From Aporhodopirellula sallentina SM41 (GTDB lineage: Bacteria > Planctomycetota > Planctomycetia > Pirellulales > Pirellulaceae), in the NCBI RefSeq assembly GCF_000346505.1, contig NZ_ANOH01000224.1:1-45551 (forward strand): a stretch of DNA of 45,551 nt, in the 5' to 3' direction. Below, piece after piece: positions 26,682 through 35,419 of the stretch. A model generated the notes under the pieces. It saw only the letters and a program-made list of their open reading frames with translations, did no database searches and had not been told where the DNA came from. The position numbers and the translations under genes were made by a program. Numbering within the stretch: the first letter of the stretch is position 1; every line of letters starts with the position of its first letter.

Positions 26682-27553
26682 TGCTGACTCACGACTTGGG
26701 TGCTGCAACTCGATTAACGCTGCCGCTGAAGTGGCATGGCGGCAAGCATTATTTGGCGCCGAAGATCATCGATCTGATGCCTCGGCACTTGCACTACGTC
26801 GAGCCATTTGGCGGCGGGTTGGCGGTCTTACTCAATAAAGACCCGTTCGACCCACGACACCAGTGGGGCAAGGCGTCGTATGAACAAGGCGTCTCCGAGG
26901 TTGTGAATGATGTCTATGGCCCACTTCAGAATTTCTGGAACGTCTTAAAAGACTCGAATACGTTTTCGGATTTCCAGCGTGTCGTTAGCGCTACGACGTT
27001 TTCGGAAGTTGAGTTTGATGCTTCGGCTGAGCGATTGTTTCCAGCGCACGAACTCGACGTGGAAGCGGCAGTGGCATTCTTTGTGCGCTGTCGCCAGAGT
27101 CGTGCAGGTTCCTTCAGAAGTTTTGCCACATTAAGTCGTAACCGAACACGAAGTCGAATGAACGAGCAGGCTTCGGCATGGCTGGGCGCCATTGATGGAC
27201 TTGAAACGGTTCATGACCGGCTGAAACGGGTCGTTATCTTGTGTCGAAATGCCCTGGATGTCATTTGCCAACAGGATGGTGAAAGGACGTTGTTCTACCT
27301 TGATCCTCCGTACTTGCCTTCGACTAGAGCAAGCAGTGGCAACTACGAACACGAGATGACCAACGATCAGCATGTCTTGCTACTCGAAACAATCCGTGCC
27401 TGTAAAGGCAACGTGATGCTTTCGGGTTATCCGAACGACCTTTACAACGAAATGCTGGACGGTTGGAACCGACACGACTTTGAAATCGACAATAAGGTTT
27501 CCGGGGCGCAACAAAAACGGGTAATGGTTGAGTCGGTTTGGTGCAACTTTTAA
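26681..27553 (+). CDS. D12-class (Dam-like) DNA N6-adenine methyltransferase
   Basis: 290 aa from ATG 26681, with GGAGGG just upstream inside the previous gene. Motifs in alpha-class order: LKWHGGKHYLAPKI (motif X), VEPFGGGLAVLL (SAM-binding motif I), then the catalytic DPPY in LFYLDPPYLPSTRA and the NVMLSGYPN block. It transfers methyl groups from S-adenosylmethionine to adenine N6. No matching restriction gene sits beside it, so it is probably an orphan methylase protecting the element or used in regulation. Target sequence not inferable; GATC is possible because the family includes Dam. Confidence 0.85.
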   Translation: MLTHDLGAATRLTLPLKWHGGKHYLAPKIIDLMPRHLHYVEPFGGGLAVLLNKDPFDPRHQWGKASYEQGVSEVVNDVYGPLQNFWNVLKDSNTFSDFQRVVSATTFSEVEFDASAERLFPAHELDVEAAVAFFVRCRQSRAGSFRSFATLSRNRTRSRMNEQASAWLGAIDGLETVHDRLKRVVILCRNALDVICQQDGERTLFYLDPPYLPSTRASSGNYEHEMTNDQHVLLLETIRACKGNVMLSGYPNDLYNEMLDGWNRHDFEIDNKVSGAQQKRVMVESVWCNF

Positions 27554-27562
27554 TCTCACTGC

Positions 27563-28111
27563 TTAAAAGTTCCAAGGAAAAGAGCGATGAATGAACACGG
27601 GATAGATCACGAGATAGCCATTAGAAAGCGAGTGCTTGCTCGGATCAGTCACCATATGACAGAGGACGTTATCCGCATCGCTGCGGATGCGGTTTCCGAT
27701 CTGCTGTTCGATGCCGACGACGAAATGGCCTACAAGTTGTTTGCCTCTTTCATTGTAAGTGCCAAAGTGGCCACGGTCTTTGCATAGCAAGCCAGTATGA
27801 TCGCCACGCCAAAAGAAGACTCGACGGTTAACGAATTCGACAAGATCACCAACTTCCCATCCATCTCGGAAATCGACATTACCAGCGGTCAGAGGACGCT
27901 GATCTGTCAGAACAATTTTATCATTTCCGATGTTGAACCTAAGCATGTCTTCTCGTCGCTTCCTAAGCCACTCTTGCTTGTTGCCAAGATCGAGCAGCCT
28001 TGCAGCGGACTCAAGCGTCATGGTACGTCGGATTCGTTCCAGAGACGGCAGATATGTAAGGTGAAACAGGAACGGCGTCCGGTCGATCAACTTTGTAAAA
28101 TCAATTGCCAT
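27563..28111 (-). CDS. DUF7002-like protein, possibly truncated
   Basis: 182 aa. The first two thirds match a family I associate with DUF7002: FLFHLTYLPSLERIRR, TLESAARLLDL, IVLTDQRPL, then VNRRVFFWRGDH and HFGTYNERG. After that the usual conserved C-terminal part is missing and the frame continues with unrelated residues, so the gene may be 3'-truncated or frameshifted near 27740. A plausible plus-strand small gene (27587-27787) overlaps that tail. Function unknown. It converges on the dam gene with a ten-base gap. Confidence 0.5.
   Translation of the reverse strand: MAIDFTKLIDRTPFLFHLTYLPSLERIRRTMTLESAARLLDLGNKQEWLRKRREDMLRFNIGNDKIVLTDQRPLTAGNVDFRDGWEVGDLVEFVNRRVFFWRGDHTGLLCKDRGHFGTYNERGKQLVGHFVVGIEQQIGNRIRSDADNVLCHMVTDPSKHSLSNGYLVIYPVFIHRSFPWNF
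27587..27787 (+). CDS. Possible small protein (66 aa) downstream of dam
   Basis: ATG 27587 is preceded by AAGGAAAAG at proper spacing and starts 33 bases after the dam stop. The product (MNEHGIDHEIAIRKRV..., ending SAKVATVFA) is amphipathic and has ordinary codon use. It lies antisense to the tail of the DUF7002-like gene, and only one of the two can be genuine over this stretch. Kept at low confidence. Confidence 0.35.
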   Translation: MNEHGIDHEIAIRKRVLARISHHMTEDVIRIAADAVSDLLFDADDEMAYKLFASFIVSAKVATVFA

Positions 28112-28370
28112 TGGAGAGCGTCAGCCTCAATTCAATCGGTCGATGATCACTTGATGTTTTGTCATCTGTACAATCACTGTCACGAATGATCACACTACAA
28201 ACCAGATCGAGTCACGAGAGCAAAGAATGACGATCTCTTTCATCCCCGTTTCAGTCAACGCTAAAGACGATCTTTATGAACAATCATTTTGTCGTTGGAC
28301 GGTTACATCCCAACCACCGCAATGTGTTACTGTCCAGATAAAAATTTTGGAAGCTGCATATGTTTGTGTT

Positions 28371-28547
28371 TTAGTCTGGATCTGGAAGTGTTGTTTTTGG
28401 GATCCAACCTTCGTCTTGGCTCGACGACTGTTCCGTTTCACCAGCGTTTGCTTCGTCCTGTGGAGATTCCCCGCCTGAATTACCGCATCCCAAGAATGAA
28501 AGTAAGCAGAAAACAAGGGCGAGATTCCTTATTGTCGATTTTGTCAT
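28371..28547 (-). CDS. Small lipoprotein, 58 aa
   Basis: ATG 28547 overlaps the stop of the upstream gene as ATGA, supporting this start over the longer frame. The N terminus MTKSTIRNLALVFCLLSFLGCG is a lipoprotein signal with lipobox LGC, followed by a short acidic, Ser/Gln-rich tail. It probably sits in the periplasm anchored to a membrane and may accompany the nuclease-like protein encoded just before it. Confidence 0.6.
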   Translation of the reverse strand: MTKSTIRNLALVFCLLSFLGCGNSGGESPQDEANAGETEQSSSQDEGWIPKTTLPDPD

Positions 28548-29764
28548 TTGCCAATTCCGTTGCCGTTGAGCCAACTGAGTTCAAATTTGTCCCGAACTGT
28601 TTCGTCAATAGATTCATACCAAGCTGTCGCCCCATAAGCCCCAACTTTTGATCCGCCAAAATAGCCGCCGACGCCCCCTATGATCCCACCGATTATCGAT
28701 CCCGGTAATGCACCAACGCCAAAGAACTCAACTCCAATTACAGCACCAATAGCAGCACCGGTTGCCCCGCCTGCAAATGCTCCAGTCATTCCCCCAGCCG
28801 ACGTTGCCAATTGAATATTTCTTTGCCGAAGAGAAATCGCTCCACTCCGATAGGCATACTCAACATCGAAGATCTCTTTGGCATCCACAGCTACGGCGAC
28901 GAATATTGCGATTCTGCCCGCTGACCGCTTGATGATTGTCGGAGCCAACTCATTCTTCGATTGTCGGAGAACTGCGGTCCGTGCCGCCTTGGTTGACTGT
29001 GCATTTTGACTTGAAGCAGACACGAGTGAGCGTTTGCTCTGTTGCGCTGCCGTCTTGCCGAGATAGTCAGACATGCTCGATGCGTTGATCTGATCTAACC
29101 CAGCTAGTGCTCTCGCAGCCCAATTTCGTGCTGTCGTTGAACTCGCTCGTGCCTGAATATCTTTCAGCAAGCGTTCAATTGATTGACCATACCGCATCGC
29201 TCGTCCATCAGCGGCATACCCAGTCAATTTGCCCGTTTTCGTGTTGACGTGCATCACTTCGCCCATGGACTCAATTGGAACACCGACAGCTTTACGAAAT
29301 CGGCTGATGTCCAGCGCTAGTTTCTTTTGTGATGGATCACCAGAATTGCGCATAATCCGAAGGTTTGCCGCTAACCACCGCCGAGACATCTGCTTTCCGC
29401 CGTACCGAGTCTGCCCCAGTTTAGGCTTTGATGATCGAGTGGTCTTTACTTCGACAAACCGCACATCTTTGATTCTTCCAGAGAGTCCTCGTTTAACAGC
29501 GACCCGGTCGATGCCATTATTCGCCCCATGTTTGATCTCGTGAATTTCGTTGAATCCACGCAGTCTCAATGACTGGTCAGCGAAGTTCTCTCCCCAAGCC
29601 CCCACGCTAGTCCGCCAATTTCCGGCAGATCGTGAAGTAGCAGGATGGGCGACCGGATGGTCAACAAACGGACCTGACTGCAACATGGTCCCTTGCGCAA
29701 GCAATCCTGTGGGGCCGCAACCCAGCAAGACAAGGGCCAACAAAATTATCGGTGATTTTTGCAT
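28544..29764 (-). CDS. Exported protein with nuclease-like (PD-(D/E)XK) fold and glycine-zipper C terminus
   Basis: 406 aa from ATG 29764, preceded by AGGAAG. Residues 1-25 are a signal sequence with a possible lipobox (LLGC). Residues about 50-140 contain WGENFADQSLRLRGF, GIDRVAVK, and VRFVEVKTT followed by KQMSRRWL, the spacing of a PD-(D/E)XK nuclease core (Glu, Asp, ExK) as in YraN-like and polymorphic-toxin nuclease domains. The last third has glycine zippers (GGATGAAIGAVIGVEFF, GSIIGGIIGGVGGYFGG) that could insert into a membrane. An exported nuclease with a membrane segment suggests a toxin-like or DNA-uptake role; both are inference. It lies between two other exported-protein genes on the same strand. 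Confidence 0.6.
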   Translation of the reverse strand: MQKSPIILLALVLLGCGPTGLLAQGTMLQSGPFVDHPVAHPATSRSAGNWRTSVGAWGENFADQSLRLRGFNEIHEIKHGANNGIDRVAVKRGLSGRIKDVRFVEVKTTRSSKPKLGQTRYGGKQMSRRWLAANLRIMRNSGDPSQKKLALDISRFRKAVGVPIESMGEVMHVNTKTGKLTGYAADGRAMRYGQSIERLLKDIQARASSTTARNWAARALAGLDQINASSMSDYLGKTAAQQSKRSLVSASSQNAQSTKAARTAVLRQSKNELAPTIIKRSAGRIAIFVAVAVDAKEIFDVEYAYRSGAISLRQRNIQLATSAGGMTGAFAGGATGAAIGAVIGVEFFGVGALPGSIIGGIIGGVGGYFGGSKVGAYGATAWYESIDETVRDKFELSWLNGNGIGK

Positions 29765-29774
29765 GGTGTGCTTC

Positions 29775-30944
29775 CTAATTCTTGCTTCTGAGAATTCGCA
29801 TTCGAACTGCCTTGACTTTCTCATCTTCATCAGGAAGTTCCTCAAATATCTTCTCCCAAACTTCGTTGTGGCGTCGAAGTACATAGGGCGATAGTTGTTC
29901 TTCGTGAATCTCGGCCAGATATCCGATTTTCTCTTGCGGGGTCGGTTTTTCGGCGGACTCAATTTCACGAACTCGTGCCAAAGATTGCTTGTTGTACAGC
30001 CAAGTTTTCTGACGCTGTAAGTCTTTCACAGCATCCTCAACAGTCGCCGACATTGCGACTGCGGCTTCGATTCCCGACTTTGAGTAAGGCATTAACTCTT
30101 GAAGTAAATCGTAACCCTTATCAGCCATTCGCCCGAGTTTCCGCCCAATCTCGGGAGCTTCTTCGTTCGATGCCGAATCTGCTTTACTGTTCAGTTGTGC
30201 GGCGCTCGTCTGCCATTCATTAACTCTGGGTTTTATTTCTGCGAAAAGGCTTTCGATACATTGTTGTTCAACTGCATCTATCTTCTCGTAAACTTCCATC
30301 AAGATCGCTTGGTTCAACTGCGCAGTCTCGGATTGTTCTCCCATGGCAAGTTGTAGCTGGAGATCATCCAGAAGTGATCTGGCTTGCTCAGCCGCCCTTG
30401 TTCTTACGGAAGTGGGATTCGTTTCATTCTGTGCGACAGACACAAATTGCGACACCGAGTCGAGCGGCTGGGGAGGTTCGAACTCCGATTCGCTCGCAAG
30501 GAACTTCAGCTGAAGATCCGTGAGGCGTTTGCGTGCGGCTGCTACATTTTGGGGACGCTGAAAGTAGACGAGGGAGTCACCACGACCAAGAAGGTCTTCG
30601 GCCAACGCTTGAGCCTCTTCGGACTCGAACGAAGACGCCTGATCAACAAAACGGACAACCATGTCAAACAGTTTGGGATCGGAAGGGGCGAGCCTTGAGG
30701 CCACTAGGAGCATGTCAAACGAGCCCGCAAAATCACCGGCCCCCAACAGGTCTTCTGCATTCGCAAGGGCATCCGCCACATCGTCCCCGACAACTGCGGA
30801 CGAGGCCGCTTCGCCAATTACAACGGTCTCCGGTTTCGAGCAAGAGTTCGTCGCAACAAGTGGCAAAAGCACCAACAAAATCGCAAGATTAACCCACGAA
30901 AGAAATTTCTGAGCGTCCGACATCGCTGGATTGCCCGTCTCCAT
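29775..30944 (-). CDS. Hypothetical exported helical protein (probable lipoprotein)
   Basis: 389 aa (ATG 30944; MSDAQKFL at 30923 is an alternative). A hydrophobic segment FLSWVNLAILLVLLPLVATNSCS ends at a Cys that could be lipidated. The remainder is almost entirely helical and charged (repeated Glu/Ala/Leu-rich stretches such as AEDLLGAGDFAGSFDMLL), suggestive of TPR-like or coiled-coil helices. No family recognised. It is followed after ten bases by the exported nuclease-like gene and is probably in one operon with it and the small lipoprotein. Confidence 0.6.
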   Translation of the reverse strand: METGNPAMSDAQKFLSWVNLAILLVLLPLVATNSCSKPETVVIGEAASSAVVGDDVADALANAEDLLGAGDFAGSFDMLLVASRLAPSDPKLFDMVVRFVDQASSFESEEAQALAEDLLGRGDSLVYFQRPQNVAAARKRLTDLQLKFLASESEFEPPQPLDSVSQFVSVAQNETNPTSVRTRAAEQARSLLDDLQLQLAMGEQSETAQLNQAILMEVYEKIDAVEQQCIESLFAEIKPRVNEWQTSAAQLNSKADSASNEEAPEIGRKLGRMADKGYDLLQELMPYSKSGIEAAVAMSATVEDAVKDLQRQKTWLYNKQSLARVREIESAEKPTPQEKIGYLAEIHEEQLSPYVLRRHNEVWEKIFEELPDEDEKVKAVRMRILRSKN

Positions 30945-30959
30945 CCGCTTTCGCCTTTA

Positions 30960-31112
30960 TCAAGAACGTGTTTCCGAACATGACTGCGCAGAAGGAACGA
31001 TTTCTCGTCGTGCAAGCGAGCCTTCCTTCACGAGAAAGCCGTTGTCGGTGAAGACTCCTTTTCCTTCGGCGTCTTTACCTTTGATTTCGAATTCTTCTGT
31101 GTTCGTTGTCAC
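30960..31112 (-). pseudogene. DUF4357-like fragment
   Basis: A short frame from GTG 31112 encodes FEIKGKDAEGKGVFTD, NGFLVKEGSLARREIVPSA, the front of a DUF4357 domain (G..A.G....GF.V..GS.A). The expected rear half (SHVRKHVLDKGES) appears in another frame immediately after, suggesting a one-base frameshift near 30985. DUF4357 usually sits at the end of larger proteins, so this is probably a remnant. Confidence 0.35.
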
Positions 31113-31374
31113 TGTCTTATCCGTTTTAGATCAATCAAATGGGTTGCACCCGCCCGGCTTTTATGAGTCATTTTAACACTCCGCTTTGAAGGCTGACGAT
31201 GAACGATCAAAGACCCCGGCAACTTGGCAGGGTCAGAACTTGCTTGGGTTTGCGTTGATGGATGCTCGTGATGAGTTTGGTTGAGTTTCCTCGTCAGCCA
31301 ATGAACTTGAAAACTGTGTTGCATTAGCGAGGTTGGCTTCTTTTGCGACTCAAGCTGATCCAAGAAACTTCCCA

Positions 31375-31644
31375 TTACTCGCAACGAATCAAAAGTCGCT
31401 TTTTATCATCTAGCGATAATGTGAATTCCACCGCACCCTCTGGAACACTGCTCATTTTCCTCGGGCCAAGCGAAATTCTGTGATATTTCCAGTCAATGCG
31501 TTTAAGTCCGAGATCGCTGTTTTCAAATATGACCTGAATTTGCTCCTGATCGCCAAGTAACCTTTTGACGGCACCGTCTTGCTTCGTTTTCCAGATGACA
31601 TAGCCGAATCGAAGATTGCTTTTTGTGATACTCAACTTGAGCAC
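31375..31644 (-). CDS. Hypothetical protein, 89 aa
   Basis: GTG 31644 follows AAGGAG at good spacing. The product is a small basic beta-rich protein (LRFGYVIWKTKQDG, EFTLSLDDKKRLLIRCE) without recognised motifs. No membrane segment. It is a single gene flanked by non-coding stretches of about 260 and 350 bases in which I see nothing else. Confidence 0.55.
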   Translation of the reverse strand: MLKLSITKSNLRFGYVIWKTKQDGAVKRLLGDQEQIQVIFENSDLGLKRIDWKYHRISLGPRKMSSVPEGAVEFTLSLDDKKRLLIRCE

Positions 31645-31994
31645 TTGTCGTTTCTCCTTGCAGATTTGTCTGGTGACAGCGACTTGCGTTGCAACGAGAG
31701 TTGCAGCTTTTAGCAGTTACTCGATTCACTGACGGGGCATTCCGCACCGCACCTGCTTGTCGAGCTTTGCCAATCGTCAGGCAGCGGGAAGAGGATTCAT
31801 CCGAAGCTTGATCTACTTTCCTGAATTGAAGCCGGTCCAGATTATCTATCCCGCATCCGACGTGCTGGTAATTGGACCGAAAATCGCTACAATCTCGGTG
31901 CCGTAACTCGGTTCGCTCAATCAGCTTACAGGATCGGCTCATCTCGTGCGAGCAGCAGTACTTACGGCAAGAGTGGCCCCAATGGAGAACCACG
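31645..31994. other. Intergenic region, 350 bases, no gene seen
   Basis: Between the divergent small gene and the methyltransferase. Overlapping frames lack domain character. GGAG at 31984-31987 is the ribosome-binding site of the methyltransferase. No clear promoter could be picked. Confidence 0.35.
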
Positions 31995-33095
31995 ATGGCG
32001 AAGAAGAAAAATGCCAAACCAAAGGACGAACCCGGACACAGTAAGACCTGTAGACGCTTCGACAAAACGAAGTTTGGAGAGACCTACCTTGGCGACTCAC
32101 AGATTTTGCTTTCGTCAAAGATCGAAGAGAAATCCGTGGATTTGATCATGACCAGTCCACCATTCGGGCTAGTCCGCAAGAAGGCGTATGGCAACGTAGA
32201 CGCCGACGATTATCTCGACTGGTTCCGGCCTTTTGGCGAACTCTTTAGGCGAGTTCTCAAGGACTCTGGATCTCTCGTTATCGACATCGGTGGTGCGTGG
32301 ATTCCGGGGCAGCCGACTCGCAGCCTCTACCACTACGAATTGTTGATCATGCTTTGCAAGGAGTTTGGCTTTCATCTTGCACAAGATTTTTTTTGGTGGA
32401 ATCCCGCAAAGCTCCCGACACCGGCCGAATGGGTAACGGTTCGGCGAGTTCGAGTTAAAGATGCTGTTAACTGCGTGTGGTGGCTATCTGCCACTCCATG
32501 GCCAAAGGCGAGCAATCGACGGGTTCTGACTCCGTACAGCGACTCTATGAAAGACTTGCTGAAGAACGGCTACATTGCAAAGAAGCGACCAAGTGGGCAT
32601 GACATCAGCGAGAAATTTTCTCGAAACAATGGAGCATCCATACCGCCAAATCTTCTCCCGTTTCCGAATACGGACAGCAACTCTTATTACCTGCGTTACT
32701 GCAAGGAACACGATCTTCCTCAACATCCCGCTCGGTTCCCTGCTGAGCTTCCAGAATATTTTATACGAATGTTGACAGACCCCGGTGACACGGTTGTCGA
32801 TCCCTTTGCAGGGAGTTGCATTACGGGCGAGGTGGCGGAGAGGCTTGAGAGACGCTGGGTTTGTTGCGAGCTAGTCGAGGACTACTTGCTTGGTGCCAAA
32901 GGACGGTTCGCAACCAACTCAAGCGAATCTACGAAATTGGCTCGTCCTTCGTATTCGGTAAGTAGCCCCGCTGTCCTTTGGAACGGCGTTGCCGAAGATC
33001 CGCTTGCTGCAGATGGTGGAAAGGAACGCCCAAAAACAATGAAATCGAAGTCTTCTAAGAAGGCAAAAGCGACGGATGCGAAGAAAGCCGATTAG
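31995..33095 (+). CDS. Site-specific DNA methyltransferase (beta class, TSPPF), restriction-modification partner
   Basis: 366 aa. ATG 31995 with GGAG seven bases upstream. The catalytic motif IV TSPPF occurs at residues 53-57 and the SAM-binding motif I, DTVVDPFAGSCITGEVAERL, follows near residue 270. That is the beta-class order of N4-cytosine and N6-adenine methylases; TSPPY/F is commonest in N4-cytosine enzymes. A Lys/Ser-rich tail (KSKSSKKAKATDAKKAD) ends the protein and overlaps by 41 bases the 3' end of the convergent nuclease-like gene. It is the natural modification partner for the restriction-like genes that follow. Confidence 0.85.
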   Translation: MAKKKNAKPKDEPGHSKTCRRFDKTKFGETYLGDSQILLSSKIEEKSVDLIMTSPPFGLVRKKAYGNVDADDYLDWFRPFGELFRRVLKDSGSLVIDIGGAWIPGQPTRSLYHYELLIMLCKEFGFHLAQDFFWWNPAKLPTPAEWVTVRRVRVKDAVNCVWWLSATPWPKASNRRVLTPYSDSMKDLLKNGYIAKKRPSGHDISEKFSRNNGASIPPNLLPFPNTDSNSYYLRYCKEHDLPQHPARFPAELPEYFIRMLTDPGDTVVDPFAGSCITGEVAERLERRWVCCELVEDYLLGAKGRFATNSSESTKLARPSYSVSSPAVLWNGVAEDPLAADGGKERPKTMKSKSSKKAKATDAKKAD

Positions 33096-34314
33096 CCCAT
33101 TCATCAAGACGCCCTTCAACAAGCCCGTTGAGTCCAATGGCAATTGGAGACATCGAATGAGCAGTCCGATTCTGAACGGCAGAAGGGAGCGAACTGATAG
33201 CCAACACCGAGCGACGAAGTAGTTGATCCTGTGGTGTGTGATGTGAGTAAAGACGACTGTACCGCACCAGTTGTGTTGTTGCGTCACGAAATGAGTCTTC
33301 CCAAGCAGCAGATGTTGACTCTGAATATTTTGCTTCGGCGATAGCAGCTATCGTATTAGTTCTTGTATCGCACACGACTATATCTGGCCGATCTCCTCCC
33401 ATGCCAACTCCGTAGCTTTCGAGGATCACTTTCGTCGTTTTTTCACTGGGTTCAAGGTTAGGGGGCCTTGCCAATGGCGTGCGTTGTTGCCAGTAAATCT
33501 CGTATGGACCAACTACAGCTAAAGGCGATCCACCTCCTCTCTTGATCGAGCACAGCGTGAGATCGACTTTTGTTGATTTGGAAAGGCTCTCTGCAATTCT
33601 AAGCCCAAGTAAAAGTTCAAACTTTTGCCAAGTTGCCATCGGGCCAATCAGCGAACCGTTGAGCATTTCCATCGTTTTACTCAAGTCACCCCGCTCAACA
33701 GCTAGTAGACGTTGATATGCAGCAAACGCTTTTCTGTAAAGCCAACGACGTGACTGGCCTGCTTGGATGACCGATTTAACTGACGGGCGTGGGCTTAACC
33801 CGGTTCTGCTTATCGCATCGCCGATTCCTGCTATTTGCTGTATTGAATTGAGTGCTCCAGTAATCTTGCGGCATCGAATGCCATACGCATCATCCGAATT
33901 TAGATTCGTAACGTATCTCGTGAGTATGTGGCCACAGTATCGAAGCACCCACGACAGCACATGATTCGGGCCGTCGAGGAATGAGCGACAAGGCTCGTAG
34001 AATGAGACTTGTGACACGTCGCCTGTGAGGCGTCTCCGCATTATCGTGCGTGCCACATCCAGCCTGCCTTTTATCGTGGCCGAAATATCCTTCCGTACTA
34101 CCTCCAGTGTTGCCTGTGCCTCGTGTCGCCTTTCAAGTAAGTGTTCTGCTAGTGATTCGATTTCTCTGGACAGTGCCCAGTGAATTCTCAGAAACTCAAG
34201 ATCATCGGCAAGATTGAATGTACCGCCAGTCAATGTTTCAACAACATCGCCCGTTCGAAAGTAGCGAATCAGGATGCGAGATATATCGTTCTCAATCGTT
34301 GTTGTGAAAGCCAT
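33055..34314 (-). CDS. PD-(D/E)XK nuclease-like protein, McrC-like partner of an AAA+ ATPase
   Basis: ATG 34314 (MAFTTTIENDISRI) is chosen; 419 aa. The open frame continues upstream to 34509 but that part is the ATPase gene in another frame. The stop of the frameshift-corrected ATPase gene shares a base with this ATG (TGATG). The N-terminal 250 residues are helical. Near residues 305-335 the order GGDRPDIVVCD...AIAEAKYSE gives the Asp and ExK of a PD-(D/E)XK active site. With the adjoining AAA+ gene this resembles the McrB/McrC division of labour in which the small partner carries the nuclease. It was not matched to a named family. Confidence 0.65.
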   Translation of the reverse strand: MAFTTTIENDISRILIRYFRTGDVVETLTGGTFNLADDLEFLRIHWALSREIESLAEHLLERRHEAQATLEVVRKDISATIKGRLDVARTIMRRRLTGDVSQVSFYEPCRSFLDGPNHVLSWVLRYCGHILTRYVTNLNSDDAYGIRCRKITGALNSIQQIAGIGDAISRTGLSPRPSVKSVIQAGQSRRWLYRKAFAAYQRLLAVERGDLSKTMEMLNGSLIGPMATWQKFELLLGLRIAESLSKSTKVDLTLCSIKRGGGSPLAVVGPYEIYWQQRTPLARPPNLEPSEKTTKVILESYGVGMGGDRPDIVVCDTRTNTIAAIAEAKYSESTSAAWEDSFRDATTQLVRYSRLYSHHTPQDQLLRRSVLAISSLPSAVQNRTAHSMSPIAIGLNGLVEGRLDEWANRLSSHPSLLPS

Positions 34315-35419
34315 CAGATAGTCATGCCCAAAATGCGATGCTTGACTTTCTCGGCCGACACCCCTTCTAGCCCCAAAGCAGAAACAACATCCGCCGCCAA
34401 CTTTTCGCCAGCTTCTCGCAAAATCCCATCGAGCATCGGGAGCAAAAAAACAAAAAACCATCAAGATAACTGTCGATTGCAACGGTGTTTTCTGGAGATG
34501 GTTTAACAAATAAATTGAAAGCAGGATTACCCGTCAAGACTGTTCGGATGATGTCGATTATTGGCGCAGCACCTATGGGACGGACCTCGTTAATAGACTC
34601 CCAAATCTTCCCTAGTGGACTGAAGCCGTCTAAGGGCGACTGGGGAGATGAGGGATATCGCTGAACAAATTCACAGATAAATCCATGTGAATTTCGGGGA
34701 ACGTCAACGAATATCCATGCAAACCTTCGAGTCAGCGCATAGCTCATTTGATACAAAGAAGCCTTGTCCATTGAGTTGATTGTTGCAATCAATCGCCAGT
34801 CTGCAGATGGTGCGTACACTCTTGGAGGGTCCGCAACTCCATGGGGTGTGATTTCGATTCGTGGAGACTCTGGATCGGAGGCGTCCGTAAGATACGGCAA
34901 GGTGGTAGCTTGACCGCTGAGAACTGTAAAGAGTGGCCCGATAACCTTATCAATGTCGCACCGATTAAGTTCATCGAAGATAAGCGGTTTATCAAAGTTC
35001 CTGAGCATAACGCCGGGCAGGAACGTAATCTCACCGCTCGACAACGGATGATAGCCTCCGATTATCTCTTGAGATGACCAATCAGCAGACCCCGTAATCA
35101 TTGTATAGTTGTCTGAAATTGCCCCAGCAACTTGTTGTGCAATTGTTGTCTTTCCAGTTCCCGGTGGGCCATAGAACATGAGGTTTCTGCTTCCAGATGC
35201 CAGTGCCGAATTGATCTGTCGATATACTTCAGGGTCAACGCCAAGAAGGTTAGCGAAATCGCTGACATGGTTCGTCAAGGCAACCGATCCTTGACCCTCA
35301 TCATCTTCGGCTGACTGTATCGATGCGGATGCGGTTGCCAGTGATGCTTGGATGGTTTTCAGCATCGCATCGAGCGATGTCGGGCTCAGACCGTTATATG
35401 TGGGTATCTGCTCACTCAT
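34314..35419 (-). CDS. McrB-like AAA+ ATPase, 3' end frameshifted
   Basis: ATG 35419 (MSEQIPTYNG). MoxR/McrB-type AAA+ motifs: Walker A GPPGTGKTT near residue 90, Walker B LIFDELNRCDIDK, sensor 1 LIATINSMD, and the arginine-finger region ALTRRFAW. As written the frame ends at 34367 with an odd tail (SRCSMGFCEKLAK). Reading one base back at the T-rich stretch (plus-strand A7 at 34444-34450) restores a natural C terminus (LPMLDGILREAGEKLAADVV, ending ILGMTI) whose stop abuts the nuclease start. The coordinates given are for that corrected gene. GTP versus ATP preference is unknown. It should power the restriction complex. Its start overlaps the upstream gene by eight bases. Confidence 0.78.

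Noticed and set aside
28112-28370. Open frames in the gap between the DUF7002-like gene and the small lipoprotein
   Set aside because: No ribosome-binding sites, no domains, and odd composition; treated as non-coding.
31109-31384. A 91-codon minus-strand frame
   Set aside because: No ribosome-binding site or domain-like content, and it overlaps the probable DUF4357 remnant start.
33055-34509. The nuclease-like protein starting at 34509
   Set aside because: The extra 65 residues are the ATPase gene read in another frame; the corrected ATPase stop abuts ATG 34314.
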